Assembly (NCBI RefSeq): GCF_030815985.1 | Contig: NZ_JAUSXM010000001.1 | Span: 248,001 to 312,000, forward strand | Origin: Paenibacillus sp. W2I17 | GTDB taxonomy: Bacteria > Bacillota > Bacilli > Paenibacillales > Paenibacillaceae | Direction: 5' to 3' | DNA: 64,000 bases | Shown: one piece after another, positions 36,156 through 44,458 of the stretch | Layout of the letters: every line of letters begins with the position of its first letter | How positions within the stretch are numbered: position 1 is the stretch's first letter | Position numbers and translations under genes: made by a program | Notes under the pieces: generated by a model | What the model was told of the DNA's origin: nothing | Seen by the model: the letters and a program-made list of their open reading frames with translations, nothing else | Database searches by the model: none

Positions 36156-36868
36156 GCTTTTTGGTACACGGTAGCGGGCCATTCTGCCCAGGGGAATTCT
36201 CTTGCAGGCAAAGATTGCAGAATAACTTCTTCTTTGGTAACTGGATGAGGAAAAGCTGCAATCACAGACCATAGAGCAATCTGTTGCCCGGGTTTATTCA
36301 CGCTTGCGCCGTATTTCTGATCCCCGTACAGAGGGCAGCCAATTTCTTTCATTTGCACCCGAATCTGATGAGATCTGCCGGTGTGCAGTTCGATATGAAC
36401 GAGGCTGTAACGGTCCGTCTCACCAATGACCTGATAATCCAGAACGGCATCCTTACCGCCAGCCGTACCTTTAGGTACAACAGTAACGGTATTTGTACGT
36501 GCATCTTTCAGGAGCGTGTGTTTTAACGTTCCCTGCTGTGCAGGCAACTTGCCATGTACAACAGCTGCATATATTTTACGAAAATGACGTCCCCGCACAG
36601 TCTCGGACAATCTCGAAGCTGCTTTAGAAGTCTTTGCAAAAATCATTGCCCCTCCAACAGGACGATCAAGTCGGTGTACTAACCCTAGATAAACATTGCC
36701 AGGTTTGTTGTATCGTTCTTTCAGATCCTGCTTCAGCAATGTAAGCAAATCCGGATCACCTGATGAATCTTCCTGGGTAGGTACATTGACCGGCTTCGTA
36801 ATACCTAACAGATGGTTGTCTTCGAACAGAATCGGAATCGCATCGTGGTCATGCCGATGTTCTGACAT
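36137..36868 (-). CDS. RluA-family RNA pseudouridine synthase
   Basis: 243 residues. Catalytic motif 'LGLVHRLDRPVGGAMIFAK' with the essential Asp, plus 'ELHTGRSHQIRVQM' and 'PLYGDQKYG', both hallmark RluA blocks. Converts uridine to pseudouridine in rRNA or tRNA. There is no S4 domain, so it resembles the short RluA/TruC-like group; the exact target base is unknown. ATG at 36868 lies two bases after the stop of the upstream methyltransferase, with GGGAG inside that gene's end, so the two RNA-modification genes are translationally coupled. Confidence 0.9.
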   Translation of the reverse strand: MSEHRHDHDAIPILFEDNHLLGITKPVNVPTQEDSSGDPDLLTLLKQDLKERYNKPGNVYLGLVHRLDRPVGGAMIFAKTSKAASRLSETVRGRHFRKIYAAVVHGKLPAQQGTLKHTLLKDARTNTVTVVPKGTAGGKDAVLDYQVIGETDRYSLVHIELHTGRSHQIRVQMKEIGCPLYGDQKYGASVNKPGQQIALWSVIAAFPHPVTKEEVILQSLPAREFPWAEWPATVYQKAFGQPR

Positions 36869-36870
36869 GA

Positions 36871-37734
36871 TTAAGACTCCCAACGGCCCAGAATACCACA
36901 AGGCAGATCAAGACCACTACGTGTGATTGGGAGACCAATTTCACCTGCAGTAATGTCACCACCGTACTGAGCAGACATCGTCATGGTCAACATGTTGCGC
37001 AGAACCGTGGAGGAGATGCCCGTAGTGTAGGAGTTAACCAGCATGAATAATGGATTATCCGACAAGATCGTCATACATGACTTCAAGAAAGGATATAGGT
37101 TCTCTTCCAGTTTCCATGTCTCTCCATTAGGGCCTCGGCCATATGAAGGAGGGTCCATAATAATGGCGTCGTAACGATTTCCGCGACGTTGTTCCCGTTG
37201 TACGAATTTGAATACATCATCTGTAATAAAACGAACAGGGCGATCAGCCAGTCCGGATAATTGAACATTTTCCTTGGCCCATTGAACCATGCCTTTAGCT
37301 GCATCCACATGCACGACAGAAGCGCCTGCGTAAGCAGCAGCTACCGTTGCTCCGCCTGTATAGGCAAACAGGTTCAATACAGAAATAGGGCGTCCTGCAT
37401 TGGAGATTTTATCCATCATCCAGCTCCAGTTAGCAGCTTGTTCAGGGAACAGGCCAGTGTGCTTAAAGCTGGTAGGTTTAATGTGGAATTTCAGGTTTTC
37501 GTATCCGATCGTCCAGCGCTCGGGAATGGGCTTTTTCATATCCCAGTTACCGCCACCGGAAGAGCTACGATGATAGTGACCATGCACCTGACGCCATTCA
37601 TTGGTTTCTTGCTCGAGGGGCCAGATAATCTGTGGATCAGGTCTGCGTAAAATCACATCTCCCCAACGCTCCAGTTTCTCGCCGCCTCCTGTATCGATTA
37701 CTTCATAATCCTTCCAATTCTTAGCTACGTACAT
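36871..37734 (-). CDS. Class I SAM-dependent methyltransferase (RlmI-like RNA methylase)
   Basis: 287 residues. SAM-binding 'VLNLFAYTGGATVAAAYAGA' (motif I), 'VVHVDAAKGMVQWA' (motif II), 'DAIIMDPPSYGRG' (motif IV) match the Methyltrans_SAM group containing RlmI-type 23S rRNA methyltransferases. It lacks the N-terminal PUA domain of E. coli RlmI, so the substrate may differ. Forms an operon with the pseudouridine synthase and is divergent from the Fur-controlled flavodoxin operon. Confidence 0.85.
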   Translation of the reverse strand: MYVAKNWKDYEVIDTGGGEKLERWGDVILRRPDPQIIWPLEQETNEWRQVHGHYHRSSSGGGNWDMKKPIPERWTIGYENLKFHIKPTSFKHTGLFPEQAANWSWMMDKISNAGRPISVLNLFAYTGGATVAAAYAGASVVHVDAAKGMVQWAKENVQLSGLADRPVRFITDDVFKFVQREQRRGNRYDAIIMDPPSYGRGPNGETWKLEENLYPFLKSCMTILSDNPLFMLVNSYTTGISSTVLRNMLTMTMSAQYGGDITAGEIGLPITRSGLDLPCGILGRWES

Positions 37735-37923
37735 AATGATTTATCCATCCTTCAAAAGTCATTTGGATACTATTGTACAACAAAAAAGGGCTTGTACGCC
37801 AGTTGGGGGACGGGATCATTGGAGGAAGGTCTTACATCTGACCTTAAAGGATGAAGTATTTTAGCTGTGTTGAAATCCAACATGCCCCATATACTGAAAA
37901 ACAAAGATAACCAAAAATTTAAT

Positions 37924-37953
37924 TTGACAATGATAATCATTATCACATATGAT
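37924..37953 (+). promoter_or_regulatory. Fur-controlled promoter of the flavodoxin operon
   Basis: A perfect 7-1-7 Fur box, TGATAATCATTATCA (37931-37945), fills the spacer between TTGACA (37924-37929) and TATGAT (37948-37953, spacer 18). Bound Fur would exclude RNA polymerase. Confidence 0.9.
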
Positions 37954-38027
37954 TTTGTTAATCCAAAATTCATTCTTTCTTCATAGAGAGAATATAACAT
38001 GATCAAATTAAAGTGAGGGAAAAATAG

Positions 38028-38480
38028 ATGGCTAAATTGTTAGTGGCTTATGCGAGCATGACAGGAAATACAGAAGAAATTGCAGAACTGATTGTGGAGG
38101 GAATTACACAAGGAGGTCACGAGGCAGACCTGAAATCCGTTACGGATTGTAATGCATCTGATGTATTGGACTATGACGGATTCATGATCGGTGTGTACAC
38201 CTGGGGAGACGGGGAGTTGCCAGATGAATTCCTTGATTTCTATGAGGAGTTGGATGAGCTTGACCTGAGTGGTAAGAGGGCTGCGGTGTTTGGTAGTGGT
38301 GACACCTCGTATGAGCAGTTCTGCGGTGCAGTTGATCTCGCGGCTGCCAAGCTGCAAGAGCGTGGGGCGGAGGTATCTCCAGAGATGTTGAAAATTGAAT
38401 ATAGTCCGCTTGAGCAGGAGAAAGAAACATGCCGTGACTTTGGCAAACGCTTCGCTGCTGCCGGATTACAGGTATCCTAA
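38028..38480 (+). CDS. Flavodoxin, iron-starvation type
   Basis: 150 residues. FMN phosphate loop 'ASMTGNTEEIAELI', the 50s-loop 'GVYTWGDGELPDEF' and 90s-loop 'FGSGDTSYEQFCGAVD' are classic short-chain flavodoxin motifs. It carries one electron pair steps in place of ferredoxin when iron is scarce; B. subtilis YkuN/YkuP are Fur-regulated examples. The perfect Fur box in its promoter supports that role. Two genes follow closely in the same direction. Confidence 0.95.
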   Translation: MAKLLVAYASMTGNTEEIAELIVEGITQGGHEADLKSVTDCNASDVLDYDGFMIGVYTWGDGELPDEFLDFYEELDELDLSGKRAAVFGSGDTSYEQFCGAVDLAAAKLQERGAEVSPEMLKIEYSPLEQEKETCRDFGKRFAAAGLQVS

Positions 38481-38485
38481 AGATC

Positions 38486-39292
38486 ATGTTAAGACATAAT
38501 GTTCAGGCAGCGATGCCAGTCGGAAGGAATGACCTTCCTGAACGTCTGCTTGAAGATTACAGATTGGAAGAAATGCTGCGCAGCCCACACCGATTCATCC
38601 GCCCTGAACCAGTGTCTGAGCAGCGTCTTCCACTGCAATGGAGGCACCGTGTACAATATGCGGTGAGCCATGCGGTCAATGCCTTTTACAGTCTCGACCC
38701 GGATGTTCGCAAAGAGGTACCCGTACAGTATTTACTTGAGAAGTGGTGGCCCAGAAAGACGGATGGTTTCGAATCTGTTCTCCATTACTGGGATGTGAAG
38801 AACAAGATTACGGATGAATTGTCACTCGCCATTGCAATGAACGATGATCTGAAGCATCCAGCTATTCTTTTTGAACAGTGGAGAACGGAGTTACCTTCAT
38901 TATCCATGCATTTGTCGATGATATTTCAGGCGGCCTGGCAACCCGAAGGCTGGGATTCGTTGCTTATTCAGAAATATATGGTTGTCCATGATCCAAACGT
39001 AGTTGAGGCATTTCAGCATATGGTCAGTGCATTCTGCTGGGAAGCCTTCGGAAAATTACCGGGTATGATCGAGATATACTGCTTGTTGGAAGGACGCAAA
39101 ATTAGGTACATCCCTGGACGCCAGTCTCTGATCCGTTCCATGGACTACATTCGCTTGATACGTGACAGCATGCCGCAAGCAGAAGTGGTGGAGTCAGAAC
39201 AGTTTACGACACGTGATAAAGCGCGCATCCACGAAGAGGTAGATCGCTGGAGAACAGAAGCCATTGAACCGAAAAAAACATGGTTGATGTAA
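38486..39292 (+). CDS. Unknown protein in the flavodoxin operon
   Basis: 268 residues, no signal peptide or membrane helix, rich in Trp and His ('YLLEKWWPRKTDGF', 'HYWDVKNKITDELS', 'AFCWEAFGKLPGMIEIYCLL'). I do not recognise a family. It starts 5 bases after the flavodoxin stop with only a weak AAAGA ribosome site, so it probably depends on translation of flavodoxin, or starts at a later Met. Sharing the Fur-controlled promoter makes an iron-starvation role likely, perhaps as a partner of flavodoxin. No metal-binding cluster stands out. Confidence 0.7.
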   Translation: MLRHNVQAAMPVGRNDLPERLLEDYRLEEMLRSPHRFIRPEPVSEQRLPLQWRHRVQYAVSHAVNAFYSLDPDVRKEVPVQYLLEKWWPRKTDGFESVLHYWDVKNKITDELSLAIAMNDDLKHPAILFEQWRTELPSLSMHLSMIFQAAWQPEGWDSLLIQKYMVVHDPNVVEAFQHMVSAFCWEAFGKLPGMIEIYCLLEGRKIRYIPGRQSLIRSMDYIRLIRDSMPQAEVVESEQFTTRDKARIHEEVDRWRTEAIEPKKTWLM

Positions 39293-39345
39293 AGACAGTT
39301 GAAGAATAACGATATATCATGCAGATAGAGGAGGGGGATGTTGCC

Positions 39346-39912
39346 ATGTCTACTAGTCTAAGTCAAGATATAAGCAGCGGCAAGAGACGTGCAGGAACTT
39401 GCGAATTCAGTCCGTTGCCAGTACCCCAGTCGGTTATACGAAAGTTGCTTGATGAAGCAGATCCTTCATTATATGTGATGAGTTCAGAACCTTGGAGGTT
39501 TATGTTGTTTGCAGGCGAAGGACGACAGCTGTATTTGGAAGCGGTCAGACAGAGCTATCCACCCCATCTGGCTGATCGCTACGGCGATTGGGCTACATAT
39601 CAATATACGGAAGCGATCCCTACCCATCTGGTTGTCGTGGCACCTAGAAATGCCCGTGAGGATGATCTTCTGCCGGCCAAAGCCTGGAGCAAACGTTTTA
39701 GTATTCTGGCTGCGGAACAGGGTTTGAATGCTGTCTGGAAGATCAATGATTATCAACAACATCCTGTGTTTAAGAATTTGATGGGTTTGACAAGTGAAGA
39801 GAAGGTGCTGGGGGTATTCCATATCGGTTACGGAGACCAGCCTGCATTGCGGGATATGGATGCAAGCCGACCAGCCTCTGAACTGATGACGGTCTATGAC
39901 CATCTGGTATAA
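39346..39912 (+). CDS. Nitroreductase-family FMN protein
   Basis: 188 residues. N-terminal 'FSPLPVPQSVIRKLLDEA' and 'SSEPWRFMLFAG' fit the FMN-binding start of the family; C-terminal 'LMGLTSEEKVLGVFHIGYG' fits its last strand. Uses NAD(P)H to reduce nitro compounds, quinones or similar acceptors. The frame opens at 39319, but the ATG at 39346 has a strong GAGGAGGGGG site. Third gene after the Fur-box promoter, 53 bases behind the unknown gene, and convergent with the HpaB-type gene only 20 bases away. Confidence 0.85.
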   Translation: MSTSLSQDISSGKRRAGTCEFSPLPVPQSVIRKLLDEADPSLYVMSSEPWRFMLFAGEGRQLYLEAVRQSYPPHLADRYGDWATYQYTEAIPTHLVVVAPRNAREDDLLPAKAWSKRFSILAAEQGLNAVWKINDYQQHPVFKNLMGLTSEEKVLGVFHIGYGDQPALRDMDASRPASELMTVYDHLV

Positions 39913-39932
39913 AAAAAGATTCATTAGTTCTC

Positions 39933-41390
39933 TTATATGCTGGTGTTGAATAGAAAATCACGAACGAGCTGACGATTCGTCTGATCTTTGTTGTAGACGG
40001 AGAACAACCGATTGGATACCGTAAGGACATTGCCAAAAAAGAATCGTTCGAATTGGGTCTGTCTGCCCCCGAATGATCCAGCCCCAAGCTCCCAGATCAG
40101 GCGGAACAGAGCGTTGCGTTCGTGAGAAGCCATATCGTTCCCTTTCAGATATATATTCAGGGAAGGAGCGATATCGGATTGAAACTCTTCTTCTTGAGGG
40201 ATCATAATCACCCCGCTCGAACCCAAGAGCTGCAGAATTTCAATCATCTCAGGATAAAGTTTCGGAAAAAGGAGATTGGCTGCCATCAATGGTTTGGGTG
40301 CAGGTAACACAAATCCACGCCCATCTGGGATGGCACCTGCCTCCGCGGCCAAGGCCAATGCTTTTAACGATTCGAGACCTGCGAACACACGCGCGGTTTT
40401 CTCGACAACATGTGCTTCCGTATTCAGATCCAGCGTATCCGTGAGAAGCTGGAGTGTACCGAGAACAAATTCCGTTTTGGCAATATAACGACACAATACC
40501 TGATGACCTGCGTGAATATGAAAGTTACTACCACTGAAGAGACGCGAGGACATTTCCTCACTTCCTGCAAAAAATATCCGTTCATGCGGAACGAGCACCC
40601 GGTCAAAGATGACGATATTGTCCATTTCTTCATATCTGGAACTCAGGGGATAGTTGGTGTGAGATTCGGCTGCGTAGGTATCCCTGCATACCAGACTGAT
40701 TCCCGGAAGATCATTGGGGACAGCAAAAGAGAATGCAAATGGATTTTCGTCATCAAATGGGGCGGGAGAAGGTGACGGATAGACAAAAATCTCATCCGAA
40801 GTGGCAGCTTGTGTAGCCATCATGAATGCTCCGCTAATAATGAGGCCATCCTCGGTGCGATCTACGACCTTTGCGGCAATAGCATCCTCCGTAGCATCCA
40901 ATTGCCCTGAGATTTTGCTGGCATATGGCTGAATGAAGGCATGGGATAGCGTGATATCATGATCACGGCAGTACGCATAATAATTCTTGAGATTTTCTGC
41001 ATATTGGGGAGATAGTTCGTTCAGGAGATCGGCACCTGTGTAAAAGGACATTATGGCTGTATTCATGTAATCGGGTGAGCGACCAAGAAAGCCATGATGC
41101 ACATTTGCCCAGATATTCATCCCTTCCCGTCGTTTACGGAGGTCGTCGGCACTGGTTGGAGGCAGGAAGGATATGCCCACAGGTTTGCCGTCTGCCGGGG
41201 AGGCATACGTCATCGTTTCTGCAAATTTAGAATCCGATTGCAGATCATACATGTGCATCTGAGTCTCCATTAAGCCAGCAAATGCTACATGTTCAGAGCG
41301 TTTTCCAGTAATAAGCTTACCTTTGTACCAGCAGGGGACGGACTGGGCATTAATTCGTTCGCGATACTGTGTACCACTTTTAACAGGCAT
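39933..41390 (-). CDS. 4-hydroxyphenylacetate 3-hydroxylase (HpaB) family monooxygenase
   Basis: 485 residues, the usual length of the oxygenase component. Recognisable blocks are 'MPVKSGTQYRERINAQ' at the start, 'EVFVYP'-like 'SDEIFVYPSPSPAPF', 'VIFDRVLVPHERIF' and 'HAGHQVLCRYIAKTEFVLG'. Such enzymes use FADH2 supplied by a separate reductase to hydroxylate phenols ortho to the hydroxyl, giving catechols. AAGAGGTG precedes the ATG. A perfect Fur box lies about 117 bases upstream, so the gene is probably iron-repressed. No dedicated flavin reductase is beside it; the convergent nitroreductase could supply reduced flavin, which is inference. Confidence 0.9.
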   Translation of the reverse strand: MPVKSGTQYRERINAQSVPCWYKGKLITGKRSEHVAFAGLMETQMHMYDLQSDSKFAETMTYASPADGKPVGISFLPPTSADDLRKRREGMNIWANVHHGFLGRSPDYMNTAIMSFYTGADLLNELSPQYAENLKNYYAYCRDHDITLSHAFIQPYASKISGQLDATEDAIAAKVVDRTEDGLIISGAFMMATQAATSDEIFVYPSPSPAPFDDENPFAFSFAVPNDLPGISLVCRDTYAAESHTNYPLSSRYEEMDNIVIFDRVLVPHERIFFAGSEEMSSRLFSGSNFHIHAGHQVLCRYIAKTEFVLGTLQLLTDTLDLNTEAHVVEKTARVFAGLESLKALALAAEAGAIPDGRGFVLPAPKPLMAANLLFPKLYPEMIEILQLLGSSGVIMIPQEEEFQSDIAPSLNIYLKGNDMASHERNALFRLIWELGAGSFGGRQTQFERFFFGNVLTVSNRLFSVYNKDQTNRQLVRDFLFNTSI

Positions 41391-41506
41391 TGATATTCAC
41401 CTCTTGGTTCTAATCGTTCATGGGCAGACTGACTCTTACGTAGTGTACGTGGGTGATCTGTCCAATGTGCATTTAAGAGGTGTGCAGGATTTTGCAGATT
41501 AGGGCT

Positions 41507-41521
41507 TGATAATAATTATCA
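41507..41521 (-). promoter_or_regulatory. Perfect Fur box upstream of the HpaB-type gene
   Basis: TGATAATAATTATCA is an exact 7-1-7 Fur box. The DUF1540 gene on the same strand ends in a terminator just upstream, so the box can only serve the HpaB-type gene. A TTGTAA on the minus strand just before it may be the -35. Confidence 0.87.
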
Positions 41522-41539
41522 TTCTTGTTACAATAGACA

Positions 41540-41570
41540 AAGAAAAAGGAACCAGTAAGGGCTCCTTTAA
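41540..41570 (-). terminator. Terminator of the DUF1540 gene (leftward)
   Basis: On the minus strand AAAGGAGCC pairs with GGTTCCTTT around a 6-base loop and is followed by TTTTTC. Confidence 0.8.
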
Positions 41571-41589
41571 GTGGATCACATGAAATTAC

Positions 41590-41742
41590 TTATTTTACTT
41601 CAAAAGTCTTACAGTCTGTTTCAGCAGACTGACTCGCTTCTTTGGAACTGTGACTCACGATGTAGATCGAAGAAGCGTTACATTTGTTCTCTTGAGCCCA
41701 GTGACGACAGGAATTAACTTCACACAATACGTCTTTTGCCAT
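41590..41742 (-). CDS. DUF1540 four-cysteine mini-protein
   Basis: 50 residues with Cys7, Cys12, Cys21 and Cys44 in the DUF1540 pattern ('VLCEVNSCRHW', 'ENKCNASSIYIV', 'TDCKTF'). Four conserved cysteines suggest a small metal (zinc) site, which is inference. The open frame extends to 41817, but the ATG at 41742 has GTGAGGTT upstream and gives the known family length. Single gene, divergent from the AAA ATPase. Confidence 0.88.
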   Translation of the reverse strand: MAKDVLCEVNSCRHWAQENKCNASSIYIVSHSSKEASQSAETDCKTFEVK

Positions 41743-41962
41743 GATTGTTAACCTCACTTTAATTGGATTACAGTCGTTGGTATAAAGATCCGGATATAAC
41801 AAGTTGCCGCTTGCCAATATGGAAATTTTTTGCTCTCACGAAATTTGGAGGGCTTTTTTGCGTTATACACAACGATGCACACTTAGAATAGCAAATTTTA
41901 TTGAAGCTTGCAACCAAATGACTTCCTTCTGTGGCAAATTAGTGTACGTGCTGTGGTTATAT

Positions 41963-42009
41963 TTGCAAAAAGGTAGTAATATGTTATTGTTTAATAGTAA
42001 TTATTACGA
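41963..42009 (+). promoter_or_regulatory. Promoter with a Zur-type box before the AAA ATPase
   Basis: TTGCAA (41963-41968), 16-base spacer, TATTGT (41985-41990). A 15-base element at 41995-42009, TAGTAATTATTACGA, matches the Bacillus Zur consensus TCGTAATNATTACGA at 14 of 15 positions, against 11 of 15 for Fur or PerR consensus. It covers the expected start of transcription. It lies in the 343-base gap 41743-42085, whose other sequence is AT-rich and featureless to me. Confidence 0.68.
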
Positions 42010-42085
42010 TTAAAAGTCTAATAGATTCTATATAAATTGAACTAAACATTTACACGAAACCATAAATGAAGGAGCATGTGTATAC

Positions 42086-42898
42086 ATGAGCAAAATAAAT
42101 CATATGAATCGGATTCCCCGCGCGAAAGGGATCGATATGGCTGCTTTTTACACGCCGAAAGATTGTAGGCGTAAAGCCCAGCATATTGTATTTTCCGCTG
42201 AAAATGAGCGTATCATTAACGAATTCATAACCATTCTGGGCATGAAAGAGAAGTTCAGGGAGCATGATGTATCAATCCCCAACAAAATGGTCATGTTCGG
42301 GCCACCCGGTACGGGAAAAACATTAACGGCATCACATCTGGCGGAGCGCCTTGATCTGCCATTGGTTCTTGTGAGATTAGATGCGATCATTCATAGCCAC
42401 CTTGGGGAGACGGGGAGTAACGTACGTAAGTTATTCGAATATGCACGAATGAATCCCTGTGTATTATTTCTGGATGAATTTGATGCCATAGGCCGGACAC
42501 GTGAGAGCAATGATGAAGTGAAAGAGATGGCTCGTGTCGTCAATACATTGTTGCAATGTCTGGACGAATTCGATGGGGACAGTATTCTGGTGGCTGCAAC
42601 GAATCTGGAAACCCAGCTGGATCACGCCATCTGGCGGCGGTTTGATACCAAGATGACCTACGGTATGCCTGATGATACAAGTCGCAGATTGTATATCAGC
42701 AAATTGGTGGGGGCATTTGAACAGGAGACCCAGCTGGAAGATTACATATGTGAACACTTGGCCGGGTGCAGTTATGCGGATATAGAGCAGATCGTTTTGA
42801 AAGCAAAGCGGAAAGCAATCATTGCCAGTAGTGCACTTCATAAGCAATTGATTTCGGATGCTTACGATGAATACAGACCACGTGTATTAGAGTGTTGA
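42086..42898 (+). CDS. Stand-alone AAA+ ATPase
   Basis: 270 residues. Walker A 'GPPGTGKTLTASHLAE' (about 72-87), Walker B 'CVLFLDEFDAIGRT', sensor 1 'VAATN' and arginine-finger 'IWRRFDTKM' are all present, in the order of classical FtsH/Cdc48-type AAA modules. The N-terminal 60 residues are a small helical adaptor. There is no protease, membrane or substrate domain. It probably assembles as a hexamer that remodels a partner protein. Single gene with a Zur-like box at its promoter; similar small AAA proteins elsewhere often sit beside proteases, but none is here. Confidence 0.88.
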   Translation: MSKINHMNRIPRAKGIDMAAFYTPKDCRRKAQHIVFSAENERIINEFITILGMKEKFREHDVSIPNKMVMFGPPGTGKTLTASHLAERLDLPLVLVRLDAIIHSHLGETGSNVRKLFEYARMNPCVLFLDEFDAIGRTRESNDEVKEMARVVNTLLQCLDEFDGDSILVAATNLETQLDHAIWRRFDTKMTYGMPDDTSRRLYISKLVGAFEQETQLEDYICEHLAGCSYADIEQIVLKAKRKAIIASSALHKQLISDAYDEYRPRVLEC

Positions 42899-42938
42899 TT
42901 GCTTCCATTATCGATAGAGCAACAAGGAACAACGTTGA

Positions 42939-42974
42939 ACTGGCCCAGTCTCCTGAATGGAGTTCTGGGCTAGT
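42939..42974. terminator. Hairpin between convergent AAA and kinase genes
   Basis: ACTGGCCCAG pairs with CTGGGCTAGT (one G-T pair) with inner CTCC/GGAG. No real T-run on either strand, so termination is possible but not assured. Confidence 0.5.
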
Positions 42975-42994
42975 TGTCATGTTAGCGAGGTGCG

Positions 42995-44458
42995 TTATAC
43001 TTTAACGGCTACTCCGTATGCTTTTTCTGTATTCATAGCTTCTTGTGTTGCAGTCCAGCGTGGCAGGCTTAATCTGAACATGCTGCCTTCCGGGCTGCTG
43101 GAGACAAGTGTCAGTTCACCACCCTGTTCCTGAGCGAGTAGGCGGCTATATGTTAATCCTAGACCCAGACCGCGGTTACGACGTTTCTTGAGTTCTCCAC
43201 GATAGAAACGTTCGAAGATTTTGGGTTGTTCTTCGGCTGCGATGCCTGTGCCGTGGTCCTTAACATCAACGTACAGCATCTGTTCTTCTGTGCTTAGATA
43301 AATATCGAAGACAGCTTTCTGTTCAGGAGCTGTGGCATGAAGTGCGTTATTGAGCAAATTGACAATGATCTGCTGAATACGGAGAGCATCCCCCATGGTA
43401 AAGAAGTTAATTGGAGGGGCGTGCAGCTGAACCTCTGGCATTTTGTCCTCGTACGCAATCTTCCACTGATAGATGATCTCACCGACCAACAGTTTCAGAT
43501 CCGTCCGTTCCTTGCGAACGGCAACACTTCCTGCAGCCATGGCGTTATAGTCAAGCAAATCTGCGACCATTCGCTCCATGCGTTCAGATTCCTTCAAAGC
43601 GATATCCAAAAATTCTTTTCCTTCCTGTGGACTCACGACATCGTCACGTACTGCCATAACGAGCCCCTTGATGGAAGTTACCGGTGTCTTGAGTTCATGA
43701 CTTACCCCTGCCAGCGAAAGTGTACGCCATTCTTCAAGTTGTTGGAGACGAGTGGCCATATCGCGGAATGAATTTACAAGTTCATTGATCTCACGCTCTC
43801 GAGTATTGAAGTCAAGACTCACATCATAATTGCCACCTCGAATCTGCTCAGCGGCATAGGCGACCTGACGAATAGGTCTGGATAACTTATTGGACAGGAG
43901 ATAGATTGTAAACCATCCACAGAGGATTAGTCCTCCGAGGATTAGAGCCACGAGCCATATCGTCTCTGGACCAAATGTAATGGATTGTTTGGACTGCATG
44001 ACCCACACTTTGCCCAAGGTTTGATCGCCCTCGGATATGTTGACCGTTACACCTGCATATTTGTTGTTTCGAGGTTCAAGATAGTCGTCTGACAGTCGAT
44101 AATGCACATCTTTTTGCTCCATTTTAGGCTGGGAAAAGATCAATTGATTGTTGTTGTCCAAGATCATGACACAAAAATAATTATCTGTGTTGAATAGTTT
44201 CTCTCGCTTGGTTACCAGTCTGTCCAGATCGGGTGGAACCCGAAGCATATTATTTTCACTGGTCACTCGATCGGCAATCTCCAGTCCAAGCAGTTCTGCG
44301 GTTTTGAGGCTTTTCTCAATGGAAGTTGTCCGAATCCAGTAGAGTGCCCCTGCCACAATAATCGTGAAACCAATGCACAAAATGAGAAAATATCGCAGTG
44401 TCCAGTGTGACAGAATGGATATCGTGCGTTTGGGTTTCTTCTGTTTCAGTTGGCGATC
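42995..44458 (-). CDS. Sensor histidine kinase with large extracytoplasmic region
   Basis: About 487 residues. First membrane helix near 25-45 ('FLILCIGFTIIVAGALYWI'), an external segment of about 120 residues, second helix 'IWLVALILGGLILCGWFTIYLL', HAMP, HisKA 'LAGVSHELKTPVTSIKG' with the phospho-His, and HATPase 'VNLLNNALHATAP', 'DHGTGIAAEEQPKIFERFYRG', 'GLGLGLTYSRLLA'. The frame extends up to 44515 across the regulator end; I place the start at a TTG (44458) after GGGG, giving a 13-base overlap, though this is uncertain. Coupled to the response regulator upstream and divergent from yceI. Confidence 0.87.
   Translation of the reverse strand, partial: DRQLKQKKPKRTISILSHWTLRYFLILCIGFTIIVAGALYWIRTTSIEKSLKTAELLGLEIADRVTSENNMLRVPPDLDRLVTKREKLFNTDNYFCVMILDNNNQLIFSQPKMEQKDVHYRLSDDYLEPRNNKYAGVTVNISEGDQTLGKVWVMQSKQSITFGPETIWLVALILGGLILCGWFTIYLLSNKLSRPIRQVAYAAEQIRGGNYDVSLDFNTREREINELVNSFRDMATRLQQLEEWRTLSLAGVSHELKTPVTSIKGLVMAVRDDVVSPQEGKEFLDIALKESERMERMVADLLDYNAMAAGSVAVRKERTDLKLLVGEIIYQWKIAYEDKMPEVQLHAPPINFFTMGDALRIQQIIVNLLNNALHATAPEQKAVFDIYLSTEEQMLYVDVKDHGTGIAAEEQPKIFERFYRGELKKRRNRGLGLGLTYSRLLAQEQGGELTLVSSSPEGSMFRLSLPRWTATQEAMNTEKAYGVAVKV

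Noticed and set aside
41804..42013. 69-residue open frame upstream of the AAA ATPase
   Set aside because: No ribosome site, no family resemblance, and it runs across the predicted promoter and Zur-type box.
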